Assembly: GCA_002714165.1 (NCBI GenBank)
Contig: PAWT01000005.1
Span: 1-17,147, forward strand
Length of the DNA stretch: 17,147 nucleotides
Direction of reading: 5' to 3'
Origin: Acidobacteriota bacterium
GTDB lineage: Bacteria > Acidobacteriota > Vicinamibacteria > Vicinamibacterales > UBA823
Part shown: one piece after another, positions 1 to 9,646 of the stretch
Position numbering within the stretch: the first letter of the stretch is position 1
Layout: each line of letters begins with the position of its first letter
The notes under the pieces: model-generated
Seen by the model: the letters and a program-made list of their open reading frames with translations, nothing else
Databases searched by the model: none
Told to the model about the DNA's origin: nothing
Position numbers and translations under genes: made by a program

Positions 1-938
1 AGATCCGCAAGCTCATCGTCGGGCAAGAGGACGTGCTCGAGCAGGTGCTGCCCAGTCTATTCGTAGGGGGTAACAGCCTTATCGTGGGGGTGCCTGGGCT
101 GGCAAAGACCCTTCTCATCCACACCATGGCCCGGGTGCTCGACCTCAAGTTCAGCCGGATCCAGTTCACCCCGGACCTGATGCCGTCGGACATTACTGGT
201 ACCGACATCATCCAAGACGACCCACAGACCGGCGGTCGCAAGATGGTCTTTTCACCAGGACCAGTCTTCACCAATATCTTACTAGCGGACGAGATCAACC
301 GGACGCCTCCCAAAACTCAGTCGGCGTTGCTTGAAGCAATGCAGGAACATCGCGTTACGATTCAGGGTCGCACCTACACCCTAGAAGAGCCGTTCTTCGT
401 TTTTGCTACCCAAAATCCGATCGAACTCGAAGGCACCTATTCCCTGCCCGAAGCACAACTCGACCGATTCATGTTCCATATCATCATTGAACATCCACCT
501 GAAGACGAGGAATTCGAGGTCGTCCGAACCACCACATCGATCCAGAACCCTCAGTTCTCACATACCATCACCGGCGACGATCTTGTGAAATTCCAAGAAC
601 TTGTTCGCAAGGTGCCGGTTTCAGAGCCGGTCATGCGCTATGCCCTCAATCTAGTCCGCGCGAGCCGTGCCGATAAGGATGGACCCGACTTCGTGAAGAA
701 ATGGATTGCGTTCGGTGCTAGCGTTCGTGCCGCTCAGTACCTCGTGCTGGGAGGAAAGGCGCGGGCGCTTAATGAGGGCCGTTATCACGTAAATTTCGAT
801 GACATCCGGGCATTGGCGCATCCCGTACTCCGGCACAGGGTCTTAACCAATTTCCACGCAATGTCAGAGGGTGTCACAACTGATCAAATCATTGATCAGC
901 TTTTAGATACGGTGACCGTGCCGACTTCGGGGATGTAG
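1..938 (+). CDS. MoxR-family AAA+ ATPase (5' end truncated by window)
   Basis: This is a cytoplasmic MoxR-type AAA+ ATPase. The family is thought to act as chaperone-like ATPases that remodel or activate partners, commonly together with proteins carrying VWA domains. The frame is open from base 3 and already reads the conserved IRKLIVGQEDV segment before the GTG at 33, so the true start lies upstream of the window. Visible motifs are Walker A (GVPGLAKT, bases 87-110), Walker B (LLADEINR, about bases 279-302), a sensor-1 region (FATQNPIELEGTY) and the family hallmark LPEAQLDRF. The C-terminal helical lid runs to the TAG at 936-938. The DUF58 gene follows after 5 nt, the classic MoxR-DUF58 pairing, so co-transcription is very likely. 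Family assignment is secure; the substrate of the complex is unknown. Confidence 0.95.
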   Translation, partial: IRKLIVGQEDVLEQVLPSLFVGGNSLIVGVPGLAKTLLIHTMARVLDLKFSRIQFTPDLMPSDITGTDIIQDDPQTGGRKMVFSPGPVFTNILLADEINRTPPKTQSALLEAMQEHRVTIQGRTYTLEEPFFVFATQNPIELEGTYSLPEAQLDRFMFHIIIEHPPEDEEFEVVRTTTSIQNPQFSHTITGDDLVKFQELVRKVPVSEPVMRYALNLVRASRADKDGPDFVKKWIAFGASVRAAQYLVLGGKARALNEGRYHVNFDDIRALAHPVLRHRVLTNFHAMSEGVTTDQIIDQLLDTVTVPTSGM

Positions 939-943
939 GAATC

Positions 944-1861
944 ATGGCGACCCAGAGACACACCCTCATTCCAGGGGCGTCATTCGTCGACCCGAAGGTG
1001 TTGGCCCGAATAGGTAATCTTGAACTTCTGGCCCGCATACTCGTAGACGGCTTCATTAACGGCATCCACAAGGCGTCTTCCCTAGGTGTGTCAGTTGATT
1101 TCGCTGAACACCGCGGCTACATGCCTGGCGACGACATTCGTCGTATTGACTGGCGACTTTACGCTCGGACCGACCGCTATTACGTAAAGGAATTTGAAGC
1201 CGACTCGAATGCCAACTTCTCGGTAATTCTAGATGTCTCGAAGTCAATGGGGTTCTCAAGTGGAGGACTCTCGAAACTTGACTACGCGAAGTTTTTAGCT
1301 GCATCGCTCACCTATCTGGCAAACCAGCAACGGGATCGTGTGGGCATTGTCACATTCGACAGCGAAATCATCGAGCGAGTGCCTCCATCGGCGAAGCATC
1401 TTGATGTTGTATTCCACACGATTGATCGTGCGATCGCTGGCCGACCTGGCCTGTTTGGAGATCCGCTGTTTCGGATGACAGAGTTTTTTAAGCGGCGTGG
1501 AATCCTCGCTTTGATCTCTGACTTCTACGAAGAACCAGATATCATCCTCAGCGCAGTAAAACAATTTCGTGCTCAGGGGCACGACGTGATGGTCTTCCAC
1601 GTTCTCGACCCGGCTGAACTCGAGTTTCCGTACGATACCGCTTCCAGTTTTGAAGACATGGAGAGCGGTGAGCGGATTCCGATCGTGCCCGAGAACCTCC
1701 GCGAACAGTATAAGAAACTCATTGAAGAACATACGTTGGCACTTGCAAAGTCCTTCACCGAACAACAAATCGACTATGCGGTGTTCAACACCTCAACGCC
1801 AATTGACTACGCGCTGTTTGCATTTCTGTCGGCGCGTGAACGGATGGCGAGAGCCCGCTAA
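944..1861 (+). CDS. DUF58 domain protein (VWA-like fold), MoxR partner
   Basis: A 305-residue DUF58 protein. The signature region is clear: a GYMPGDDIRRIDW segment followed by ARTDRYYVKEFE. A VWA-like domain comes next with a MIDAS-type DxSxS motif at D97-V-S99-K-S101 (LDVSKSM). There is no signal peptide or membrane segment, so it is probably cytoplasmic; many DUF58 relatives carry N-terminal membrane helices that are missing here. The ATG at 944 lies 5 nt after the moxR stop with AGGA only 3 nt upstream, so translational coupling is likely. Its TAA overlaps the ATG of the next gene by one base (TAATG). In the family, DUF58 proteins are encoded with MoxR ATPases and are presumed to form a complex with them; the biochemical activity is not established. 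The family call is secure and the function is inferred. Confidence 0.93.
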   Translation: MATQRHTLIPGASFVDPKVLARIGNLELLARILVDGFINGIHKASSLGVSVDFAEHRGYMPGDDIRRIDWRLYARTDRYYVKEFEADSNANFSVILDVSKSMGFSSGGLSKLDYAKFLAASLTYLANQQRDRVGIVTFDSEIIERVPPSAKHLDVVFHTIDRAIAGRPGLFGDPLFRMTEFFKRRGILALISDFYEEPDIILSAVKQFRAQGHDVMVFHVLDPAELEFPYDTASSFEDMESGERIPIVPENLREQYKKLIEEHTLALAKSFTEQQIDYAVFNTSTPIDYALFAFLSARERMARAR

Positions 1862-3933
1862 TGGCATTTCTAGCACCGTTATTGCTCCTCGGTCTCGCCG
1901 CACTTGCGGTCCCAGTGCTGATTCATCTCACCCACCGCGAACGTGGCCAGGTTATTTCGTTCCCATCACTTATGTTCCTTGAGCGTGTGCCATATCGGTC
2001 GATGCGCCGGCAGAAGATCCGTAATTGGCCGCTATTCTTACTCCGCTGTGCCGCAGTTATTTTGTTGATTTTGGCTTTCGCACGGCCGTTCTTCACCGAT
2101 ACAACCAGCCTAGCCGGCACACTGAACGGGGGCAGAGAAATTGTCGTCCTGCTTGATCGTTCGTACAGCATGGGCTACAGCGACCGCTGGCAACAGGCTC
2201 AGGCTGCTGCTCAAGAGGAAATCAACACCCTGGGACCTAACGACTTGGCTACGCTAGTGCTTTTCGAACAGAACGCCGAAATCGGTGCCCGTTCGTCAGT
2301 CAATCATGCCAGCGTGTACGCGGCGATCGCACGCGCTGAGGTCGGTGCAAACATCACGCGCTTTGGCCCTGCACTGCAACTGGCCAAGAGCATCCTCGAG
2401 CAATCTGAATTCACGGAACGCGAAGTGGTCCTCATTTCTGATTTCCAAAAAAACGGCTGGACCGGAGACGAGGCTGTTTCGTTCGAAGAAGGGATCCGCC
2501 TTCGACCGATACCCATCGACGGAACTGATGCATCGAATGTGACGATAACGTCGGTAGCCTTCGAGCGTGAGCCGTTCTCGGCCGCTGAACAGGTCACCGC
2601 TATGGCTAGACTGGTGAACCAAAGCGACCTGAATGTTACTAATCTCTTGGTCGCCCTCGAGCTCGACGGACACGAAGTTGCAACGCAATTGATTGATATA
2701 GAAGCCAGCGGCACGGCTACGGTCAGCTTTGATCCGTTCATCGTGAGTGAAGACCAACTTCGCGGGACTGTGCGGATCAGTGATGACGCACTACTACAGG
2801 ACAACATGTTCCACTTCACGGTCTCGTCCGGCCAGCTGGTCTCAGTCCTGATCGTTAAACCTGATGCAGCTACTCTAGACTCAAGCCTGTACCTCGAGAA
2901 CGCCCTTGCCGTAGGCAATACGCCGACATTCGTCACTGAGACAATAACAGTTCGCGATCTCAATACAGATGTGCTGGAAGGGCGGTCAGTCGTTATTCTA
3001 AATGACACTGCGCCGTTCGACGGCCCCACGGGGAATGCGCTGGTCAACTTTGTTGGTGCAGGCGGCGGACTGTTGGCTGTCCTCGGTGAAAGCGTACGCT
3101 GGACGCCCGAGGCATCCGATGTATTGCCTGGCTCGTTCGGTACGCCCACCGCTCGCCTCAGCAGTCGGAGCAACGTCCTAGGCTACGTTGACTACAGCCA
3201 CCCAGTGTTTGACATCTTCAACGCCCCCCGCAGTGGAGACCTTTCATCAGCACAATTCTTTCAGCAGAGACCATTCACCGTCACTAATCCCGAGTCTGTA
3301 CTGGCGCGCTTTGCCGATGGCTCGGTAGCGCTTGCCGAGCGCCGTATCGGGCAGGGTCACGTACTGGTATGGGCGTCCACACTCGATAGTTACTGGAACG
3401 ACTTGGCTCTCAAACCGGTCTATCTGCCCTTCGTTCATCAGTTGGCAAAGCACCTTGGCAAGTATGTCGAACCAACCGAATGGCATACCACGGCCCAGTT
3501 GCTCGATGTGGCGAGCATGTACGCGGCGCGTGGCCATCGGCTCGAATTCGGGCGCGATGACCCGGTCGCGGTCGCACCGACCGGGGCGCGGCTACCGATC
3601 ACAGGCACTGATTCCTCCGTGTTCCTTGAATTGGCTCACCAGGGATTCTACGAAATACACACACCTGGTGCCGTTGTCGACGTGCCGCTCGCCCTTGCCG
3701 TTAACGCTGATCGTAGCGAATCAGACCTGGCAACACTCGACCCCCAAGAACTGGCCAGTTCGGTTACTGGGCGGGCGGTTACTGAAAGACTTGGAAATCT
3801 AGTACTGCATGAGCGGAGCCCCGAAGACGCGGAGGAACAGCAGGCATTATGGCGGTATCTGCTTGTGGCGGCACTTCTTCTCCTGACTGCCGAAACTGTG
3901 CTATCAAACCAGCTATCGCAAAGGGCGCGGTAG
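1861..3933 (+). CDS. BatA-like membrane protein with VWA domain
   Basis: A 690-residue protein opening with the BatA-type N-terminal double-transmembrane domain: helix 1 at about residues 2-22, an Arg-rich loop (HRERGQ, RSMRRQKIRN) and helix 2 at about 55-78. The positive loop should be cytoplasmic, which puts the following VWA domain in the periplasm. The VWA MIDAS motif DxSxS is at D99-R-S101-Y-S103 (LLDRSYSMGY). A beta-rich, CARDB-like segment follows (about 220-320), then a glutamine-amidotransferase-like Rossmann region (about 329-420, ending in GGGLLAVLGE). A C-terminal helix lies at about 664-684 (WRYLLVAALLLL) before a basic tail. It overlaps the DUF58 stop by one base and is therefore part of the moxR operon. 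It is much longer than classic BatA (about 330 aa) and resembles the long BatA-domain proteins of environmental phyla. No enzymatic role is demonstrable. Confidence 0.9.
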   Translation: MAFLAPLLLLGLAALAVPVLIHLTHRERGQVISFPSLMFLERVPYRSMRRQKIRNWPLFLLRCAAVILLILAFARPFFTDTTSLAGTLNGGREIVVLLDRSYSMGYSDRWQQAQAAAQEEINTLGPNDLATLVLFEQNAEIGARSSVNHASVYAAIARAEVGANITRFGPALQLAKSILEQSEFTEREVVLISDFQKNGWTGDEAVSFEEGIRLRPIPIDGTDASNVTITSVAFEREPFSAAEQVTAMARLVNQSDLNVTNLLVALELDGHEVATQLIDIEASGTATVSFDPFIVSEDQLRGTVRISDDALLQDNMFHFTVSSGQLVSVLIVKPDAATLDSSLYLENALAVGNTPTFVTETITVRDLNTDVLEGRSVVILNDTAPFDGPTGNALVNFVGAGGGLLAVLGESVRWTPEASDVLPGSFGTPTARLSSRSNVLGYVDYSHPVFDIFNAPRSGDLSSAQFFQQRPFTVTNPESVLARFADGSVALAERRIGQGHVLVWASTLDSYWNDLALKPVYLPFVHQLAKHLGKYVEPTEWHTTAQLLDVASMYAARGHRLEFGRDDPVAVAPTGARLPITGTDSSVFLELAHQGFYEIHTPGAVVDVPLALAVNADRSESDLATLDPQELASSVTGRAVTERLGNLVLHERSPEDAEEQQALWRYLLVAALLLLTAETVLSNQLSQRAR

Positions 3934-4047
3934 GCACTGTTAAAAAGCGGCGCGTCCGCGGATAGCTGCGCCGATGGACCGGGATGAATGGCCGCAGGAT
4001 GTTCTGCGAAGCTAGGCGAAAATGTGAGATAACTTGGGCACACGGAT

Positions 4048-7000
4048 ATGCTGTTAACCGGTCATCAATCGCAATCCCCTCGCGAAGACCTCTTTCGAGT
4101 CATCCGTCAAGTCCGTCAACGTTGGCGGCTTAAGATCGTGCTGCGTGGCCTGGCCGTCATGGTCACGGCCGGCATCGTAGCCTTTTTACTTTCGGCCTAC
4201 GGCCTTGAGTATTTCCGCTTTAGTGCCCCAGCAATCATTACGTTCAGGATACTTACTTACCTGACGCTGACGTTGCTTCTCGTCTGGTCACTTCTGCTTC
4301 CGCTGTCGCGCCGAGTCTCGGACGAGTCAGTCGCGCTATACCTCGAGGAACATGAACCATCCCTTCAGGCGAGCGTCTTAAGCGCGCTTGAGGAAAGTGG
4401 TAAGCCCGATGTGTCCAGCCGCGTTGACATGTCGCCAGCGCTCATCCGCCGGTTGATCGAGGTAGCCGTCGAGAAGTGTGACTCGATAGATTCTGGACGC
4501 GCTGTCGAGCGACGCAGTCTTCAGCGCACATCAGGCGCACTAGTCGGGCTGGCTGCAACTTCAGCAATGCTATTGCTATTCGGCCCGGGTTATCTACGCC
4601 ATGGTCTTTCGGCAGTTGCGTTTCCGCATCGGAGCATTGAGACGGCAAGCCCATACAAGATCGTTGTGGCGCCTGGTAACGTAACAGTCGCTCGTGGTAC
4701 CGACCAAGTGATTACGGCCGAGCTCGTCGGCTTTGAAACCGAGAAGGTCGAGCTCTACTCGCGCTCACACGCGAGTGTGCCGTACGAACCATTGCCGCTT
4801 GTGACTGGCTTTAAGGAAACCCAATACGAAGTGATGCTGTTTGACATTGGCGAAGCAACCGATTACTTCGTCCAGTCATCGGGTATCCGTTCAGAGGTCT
4901 ATACAATTGAGGTCATCGACATCCCCTTCGTCGAGCGCCTTGAACTCGAGTATCACTTCCCTCCGTATACCGAACTTCCACCGCGCACCATTGAAGATGG
5001 GGGCGACATCGCGGTCTTGCGTGGTACTGAAGTGCGGGTCCGTGCCGTGCCAACCACCGAGACCCTAGGTGGCCAGTTTGTCATCAATGAAGAGACGATT
5101 CTTCCGATGGACCGCCAATCCGATGGTTCGCTCAAGACGCGTTTTACAGTTGAAATGAACGGCTTTTATCGGATCGATCTCGAGGACCACGACGGTGTGA
5201 TGATTACGGCGTCGTCACAGCACACAATTGAGGTGCTCGATGACCAACCACCCGTCGTCGGTTTCGAGAAACCAGGGCGTGACATAACGGCATCGTCCAT
5301 CGAGGAGATTTTTGTTGAGGCTAAGGCCAATGACGATTTCGGCATTCAAGCCCTCGAGCTTGTCTATGCGATTAACGGCTCCGACGACAAGGTCCTTGAA
5401 CTCTTCAACAACCCTGAAAATACGCCACACGACACCTCGGCCGGATACACATTTTTTCTCGAGGAATATGGTCTCGAGCCTGGTGATCTGATTTCCTACT
5501 ACGCACGGGCACGCGATTCGGCAAACAGCGACAAGTCCAACGTTGGGACAAGTGACCTCTACTTTATTCAGATTCGACCGTTCGGTAAGGACTTCCTGCC
5601 CGCTGAATCGCAGGCCGGTATGGGCGGGGGAGGTGGTGGAGCTACATCGCCAGATGCTCTTTCACAACAGCAACGTGAAATCGTCTCAGCCACATTTAAC
5701 ATCGTGCGTGATCGCAGCAAATATTCTGACGAGGAATTCCGGGAGAACGTCGTTTTCCTAGCGTTAGCACAGGGCAAGCTACGCGAGGAGGTGCAGACCC
5801 TGCTCGGTCGGCTGAACAGCCGTGTTGTAAATGTTGACCCGGCGTTTGTTGAAATCTCCGAGATCCTTCCACAGGCAGTGACGTCGATGCAGCGGGCTGA
5901 GGAGACCCTGCAAACCCAAAACGCCAAGGACGCACTACCGCCAGAGCAGCACGCGCTCAGAATGCTGCAGCGGGCCGAAGCAACCTACGAGGAAGTGCGT
6001 GTTGCTATGGAGTCGCAAGGTGGTGGTGGTGGGAGCGGAGGCCGCCAGTCGGCTGCCGATGATCTCGCTGATTTGTTCGAACTTGAGCTCGATAAGTTGC
6101 AGAACCAGTACGAGACCCTGCAGAGCGCACAACAACAGCTGGCCGACACAAAGCTTGATGAAACACTCGAGCGACTAAAGGAACTGGCGCGACGGCAAGA
6201 ACAAGAGGCTGAGCGACAGCGTTTGCGTGCTAGGGGCCAGCGCACTGCTTCCTCAGGCAGCGGCGCGAGTCAACGTGCACTTGCCGACGAGACCGAAGAG
6301 GCCGCGCGGCAGCTTGAACGGCTTGCCCGTAACGAATCCGACCCCGACCTAATGCAGGCCGCGCAACAACTCCAGAAAGCGGCCGACGCGATGCGCCGTG
6401 CAGCGGTGGACCCAGGCGATAACGGCATGGTTGACGCGAGCGCGGCACTCGAGCAATTGCGTGAAGCACAGAGTCGGCTGGAACAGGAACAGTCGGGACG
6501 ACTTAAACGGAACATCGCAACTGCGCTCGACCGTGTCGACGCACTGGCCGACGCCGAGCGACAGGTTACCGACGATGTAGGTCAACTCGACCAAGATGCA
6601 CAGGTACGCCGTACACAGGTGGGCCCGCTCATGGGACGTAAAGATCAAATGTCGGCTGAGGTTGCCAGCCTTGAACGCCAACTTGATAACACCTCAGCCG
6701 AGTTTCGGCGTGACGAACGCGAAGCATCCCAACGCTTGCAGGCCGCTGCCGACTCGATCAGAAAGAACAAGCTGAAGGAGAAAATCCGGTATTCGAAAGG
6801 GGTCATCCTTGGCCGCGCGCCAGAGTATTCCAGGGCGTTCGAACAACAAATTGGTGCGGACATTGAAGAAATCCGTCAAGCGCTTAGCGAAGCAGAGGCA
6901 GCCATTGGACAAAATCCAGCAGATCAGTGGGCCGAAGCGCTTGAAGCAACACGTGATCTAATGCGAGGTGTCCAATCACTCGAGCAGCGGGTCGGCGAAG

Positions 7001-7524
7001 CAGCACGGCGAGATGGACCTGCTCAAGATGAACAGCAACGTCAATCTCAGGGTGACTTACAGCAGGGTAGGCAAAGTGACCAGGGACAGAGAGGTGGCGG
7101 TAACCGCACCGGTTTGCCGAATCAGGGTGGCAACCGGACCCACGCCCAGCCGAGCGATTGGGACGTAGGACCAGACCAGGTCCGACAGTTTAGCCGTGAG
7201 TATCGAGAACAGGCAATAGATGCCCAAAAACTCAGACAGCTTCTCGAGCAGCAGGGCTTTACCGTGGATGATCTCGATGCTGTTATTCAAGCCCTGCGAG
7301 AGTTCGATGACCAACGGATTTACGCCGACGCCGATGAAATCGCTAGACTGCAGATTTTCGTCAACGAGAACCTGAAGCGGTTCGAGTACCGGTTACGGCG
7401 CGAAAACGAAGGTGAGGACACTAACCCACTGTTCCTCGCCGGCTCAGACGAGGTGCCCTCAGGTTTCCGCGATCTAATTGAGGAGTACTTCCGCAGGCTG
7501 TCGCAGGAAGAACCCTCTTCGTAA
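4048..7524 (+). CDS. Giant DUF4175-type membrane protein with coiled-coil tail
   Basis: An 1158-residue protein. Transmembrane helices lie at about 30-53, 62-85 and 162-180. With the basic N-terminus (RQVRQRWRLK) inside, everything after helix 3 should be periplasmic. Residues about 190-510 are beta-rich with Ig-like character. A Gly-rich hinge (near residue 525) leads into long Gln/Glu/Arg/Ala-rich helices predicted as coiled coil (about 535-1000), broken by a second Gly-rich hinge (about 656-668) and a Gly/Asn/Gln linker (about 1011-1033). The end is a short helical domain with a conserved-looking VPSGFRDLIEEYFRRLS tail. This architecture matches DUF4175 proteins, whose function is unknown. 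The ATG at 4048 has no good Shine-Dalgarno sequence, but a TAA at 4030 in frame excludes a longer form. It lies 114 nt after the BatA-like gene and 16 nt before prlC. A scaffold role in the MoxR-associated envelope complex is inference only. Confidence 0.85.
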   Translation: MLLTGHQSQSPREDLFRVIRQVRQRWRLKIVLRGLAVMVTAGIVAFLLSAYGLEYFRFSAPAIITFRILTYLTLTLLLVWSLLLPLSRRVSDESVALYLEEHEPSLQASVLSALEESGKPDVSSRVDMSPALIRRLIEVAVEKCDSIDSGRAVERRSLQRTSGALVGLAATSAMLLLFGPGYLRHGLSAVAFPHRSIETASPYKIVVAPGNVTVARGTDQVITAELVGFETEKVELYSRSHASVPYEPLPLVTGFKETQYEVMLFDIGEATDYFVQSSGIRSEVYTIEVIDIPFVERLELEYHFPPYTELPPRTIEDGGDIAVLRGTEVRVRAVPTTETLGGQFVINEETILPMDRQSDGSLKTRFTVEMNGFYRIDLEDHDGVMITASSQHTIEVLDDQPPVVGFEKPGRDITASSIEEIFVEAKANDDFGIQALELVYAINGSDDKVLELFNNPENTPHDTSAGYTFFLEEYGLEPGDLISYYARARDSANSDKSNVGTSDLYFIQIRPFGKDFLPAESQAGMGGGGGGATSPDALSQQQREIVSATFNIVRDRSKYSDEEFRENVVFLALAQGKLREEVQTLLGRLNSRVVNVDPAFVEISEILPQAVTSMQRAEETLQTQNAKDALPPEQHALRMLQRAEATYEEVRVAMESQGGGGGSGGRQSAADDLADLFELELDKLQNQYETLQSAQQQLADTKLDETLERLKELARRQEQEAERQRLRARGQRTASSGSGASQRALADETEEAARQLERLARNESDPDLMQAAQQLQKAADAMRRAAVDPGDNGMVDASAALEQLREAQSRLEQEQSGRLKRNIATALDRVDALADAERQVTDDVGQLDQDAQVRRTQVGPLMGRKDQMSAEVASLERQLDNTSAEFRRDEREASQRLQAAADSIRKNKLKEKIRYSKGVILGRAPEYSRAFEQQIGADIEEIRQALSEAEAAIGQNPADQWAEALEATRDLMRGVQSLEQRVGEAARRDGPAQDEQQRQSQGDLQQGRQSDQGQRGGGNRTGLPNQGGNRTHAQPSDWDVGPDQVRQFSREYREQAIDAQKLRQLLEQQGFTVDDLDAVIQALREFDDQRIYADADEIARLQIFVNENLKRFEYRLRRENEGEDTNPLFLAGSDEVPSGFRDLIEEYFRRLSQEEPSS

Positions 7525-7540
7525 CGAAGTCTCTGGTTGC

Positions 7541-9646
7541 ATGCCCGAAACGACGAATCCGCTGTTCGATGAGGCCCTGTTGCCTCGTTTTGACCTCATT
7601 AAGCCTGAACATGTCGAGCCGGCCATAGAGAAGCTCCTAGCGACACTCAGTACCCAGCTACTTGAACTCGAACGCGCATCAAAACCAACTTGGGCGGAAC
7701 TGATCGAGCCACTCGAACGGATCGATGAGGAATTGTCTGCCCAGTGGAGGGTGGTTTCGCACCTGACTGGCGTGGCAAATAGTGAGGCGCTGCGTATTGC
7801 GTACGCGGAGGTTGAACCAAAACTTATTCGCTTTTCGGTCCGTATCAGTCAAAGCCGTCCAATTTTCGATACCTTATGCTCGCTGCGTGACGGGGATGAA
7901 TGGAACCGACTCGATCGCAGTCAACAACGAATCGTCACGCTGTTGATCCGTGACGCGAAACTCACTGGTGTAGGGCTTAATGGCAGAGCACGCGAACGGT
8001 TTAACGAGATCCAAACCGAGTTAGCGAAACTGTCGACGCGTTTCTCGAATAATGTGCTCGACGCAACCAAGGCGTTCTCAAAGACGCTCCGGGAGGCCGA
8101 TGAGGTTGCTGGCCTGCCAGATAGCGCATTGCAGCTGGCGGCACAATCGGCGCGGGACGCTGGAGAAACGAATGCCACGTCGGTTGACGGGCCTTGGCGA
8201 ATTACGCTTGATCAGCCAAGCTTTGAATCGTTCATACAACACAGCCGGCGGCGCGACCTACGCGAGGAACTGTATCGGGCTTACATCACACGAGCTTCCA
8301 AAGGTGACCTTGACAACGCGACACTCATCAAAAGGATTCTGCAACTGCGACGTGAGGCCGCGAACCTCCTCGGCTACGCGACCCACGCCGAACTGAGCAT
8401 TGCAACCAAAATGGCGGCGAGTGTCAACGCGGTCGAGAAGCTTCTCGAGGAATTACGGGTCGCCTCATTCGATGCCGCCCACCGGGACCTTGACGACCTC
8501 AGCGAGTTCGCCAAGGCACACCCAGAATTTTTGGCGAAAGCCACGGCCTGCCCGGAAGCACTGGCGCACTGGGACCTACCATTCTGGGCCGAACGCTTGC
8601 GAGAGCAGCGTTACGACTTCTCCGAGGAAGAACTTCGGCAGTACTTTCCCCTCCCCCGCGTTCTCGACGGTATGTTTGGACTGGCCAAACAGCTCTTCGG
8701 TGTTGAGATTCAAGAAGCAGATGACGAGACACCCGTGTGGCACCCCGACGTGCGCTTCTTTCGGGTGATCGGCGAAGACAAAAAACCGCTTGCAGCGTTT
8801 TACCTTGATCCTTACAGCCGGCCTGGCGAAAAACGCGGTGGTGCCTGGATGGATGAATGTATAGGTCGCAGCCGTCTCTTCAGTAACCCTGATGGAGGTC
8901 CTCGCCTGCCAGTTGCGTATTTGGTCTGCAATCAGAGCCCGCCCGTGAACGGAAAACCGTCGCTGATGCGGTTCCGAGAGGTCGAGACACTATTCCACGA
9001 ATTCGGCCACGGACTACAGCACATGTTGACCCAGATTGACTACGGATTCTCTTCGGGTATCCACAACATCGAACACGACGCCGTTGAGTTGCCTAGCCAG
9101 TTCATGGAAAATTGGTGCTACCACCGAAAGACACTGCTTGGCCTCAGTGGACATTACGAAACCAGCGAACCGCTTCCCGACACGCTTTACGACAAGATTT
9201 GCGCAGCGCGTAACTACCGCGCTGGTAGCCTCATGCTGCGCCAACTCCATTTCGGGTTCACCGACCTAGCCCTACATCACACCTTCGAACCCGACGGCGA
9301 TCGTGATGCGTTCGATATACAGCGAGGAATCGCCGCAAGGACAAGTCTCCTGCCACCACTCCTTGAGGACCGATTCCTCTGCAGCTTCACGCACATATTC
9401 TCCGGTGGTTACTCTGCAGGATACTTTTCATACAAATGGGCCGAAGTCCTGAGCGCAGACGCCTTCGTCGCATTTGAGGAAGCAGGGCTCGACGACGAAC
9501 AGGCCATCGCTAGAATTGGTCGAAGGTTTCGCGACACCATACTGAGCCTCGGAGGTAGTCAACCTGCCATGGAGGTCTTTACTGCGTTCCGGGGCCGTGA
9601 GCCCGACACAGCAGCGCTGCTACGGCATTCAGGATTGAAAAAATAG
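7541..9646 (+). CDS. prlC: M3 family oligopeptidase (oligopeptidase A)
   Basis: A 701-residue zinc metallopeptidase of family M3, close in layout to E. coli OpdA/PrlC (680 aa), a cytosolic enzyme that degrades short peptides, including cleaved signal peptides. The zinc site is intact: H486-E-F-G-H490 (LFHEFGHGLQHML) and the third ligand E516 in AVELPSQFMENW, 25 residues after the second His. Other family blocks are present: RGGAWMDECIG, VWHPDVRFF, PVNGKPSLMRF, and the C-terminal GGYSAGYFSYKWAEVLSADAF. The ATG at 7541 was chosen because the protein then begins MPETTNPLF like homologues; the frame stays open 21 codons upstream, but that stretch overlaps the DUF4175 gene and has no family similarity. 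It starts 16 nt after the DUF4175 stop, so it is probably the last gene of the operon. No signal peptide; cytoplasmic. Confidence 0.95.
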   Translation: MPETTNPLFDEALLPRFDLIKPEHVEPAIEKLLATLSTQLLELERASKPTWAELIEPLERIDEELSAQWRVVSHLTGVANSEALRIAYAEVEPKLIRFSVRISQSRPIFDTLCSLRDGDEWNRLDRSQQRIVTLLIRDAKLTGVGLNGRARERFNEIQTELAKLSTRFSNNVLDATKAFSKTLREADEVAGLPDSALQLAAQSARDAGETNATSVDGPWRITLDQPSFESFIQHSRRRDLREELYRAYITRASKGDLDNATLIKRILQLRREAANLLGYATHAELSIATKMAASVNAVEKLLEELRVASFDAAHRDLDDLSEFAKAHPEFLAKATACPEALAHWDLPFWAERLREQRYDFSEEELRQYFPLPRVLDGMFGLAKQLFGVEIQEADDETPVWHPDVRFFRVIGEDKKPLAAFYLDPYSRPGEKRGGAWMDECIGRSRLFSNPDGGPRLPVAYLVCNQSPPVNGKPSLMRFREVETLFHEFGHGLQHMLTQIDYGFSSGIHNIEHDAVELPSQFMENWCYHRKTLLGLSGHYETSEPLPDTLYDKICAARNYRAGSLMLRQLHFGFTDLALHHTFEPDGDRDAFDIQRGIAARTSLLPPLLEDRFLCSFTHIFSGGYSAGYFSYKWAEVLSADAFVAFEEAGLDDEQAIARIGRRFRDTILSLGGSQPAMEVFTAFRGREPDTAALLRHSGLKK

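Noticed and set aside
2304..3173. Long antisense open frame (289 codons) opposite the BatA-like gene
   Set aside because: The opposite strand encodes a coherent VWA/BatA-like protein. The antisense translation is Ser/Arg/Thr-rich with no recognisable domain, typical of a shadow frame.
3934..4047. 114-nt gap with GC-rich GGCGC/GCGCC pairing before the DUF4175 gene
   Set aside because: No T run, promoter match or reading frame that I can support; it may be simple spacer within the operon.
7478..7540. In-frame 21-codon extension upstream of the oligopeptidase start
   Set aside because: It overlaps the 3' end of the DUF4175 gene, lacks family similarity and lies before the natural MPETTNPLF start.
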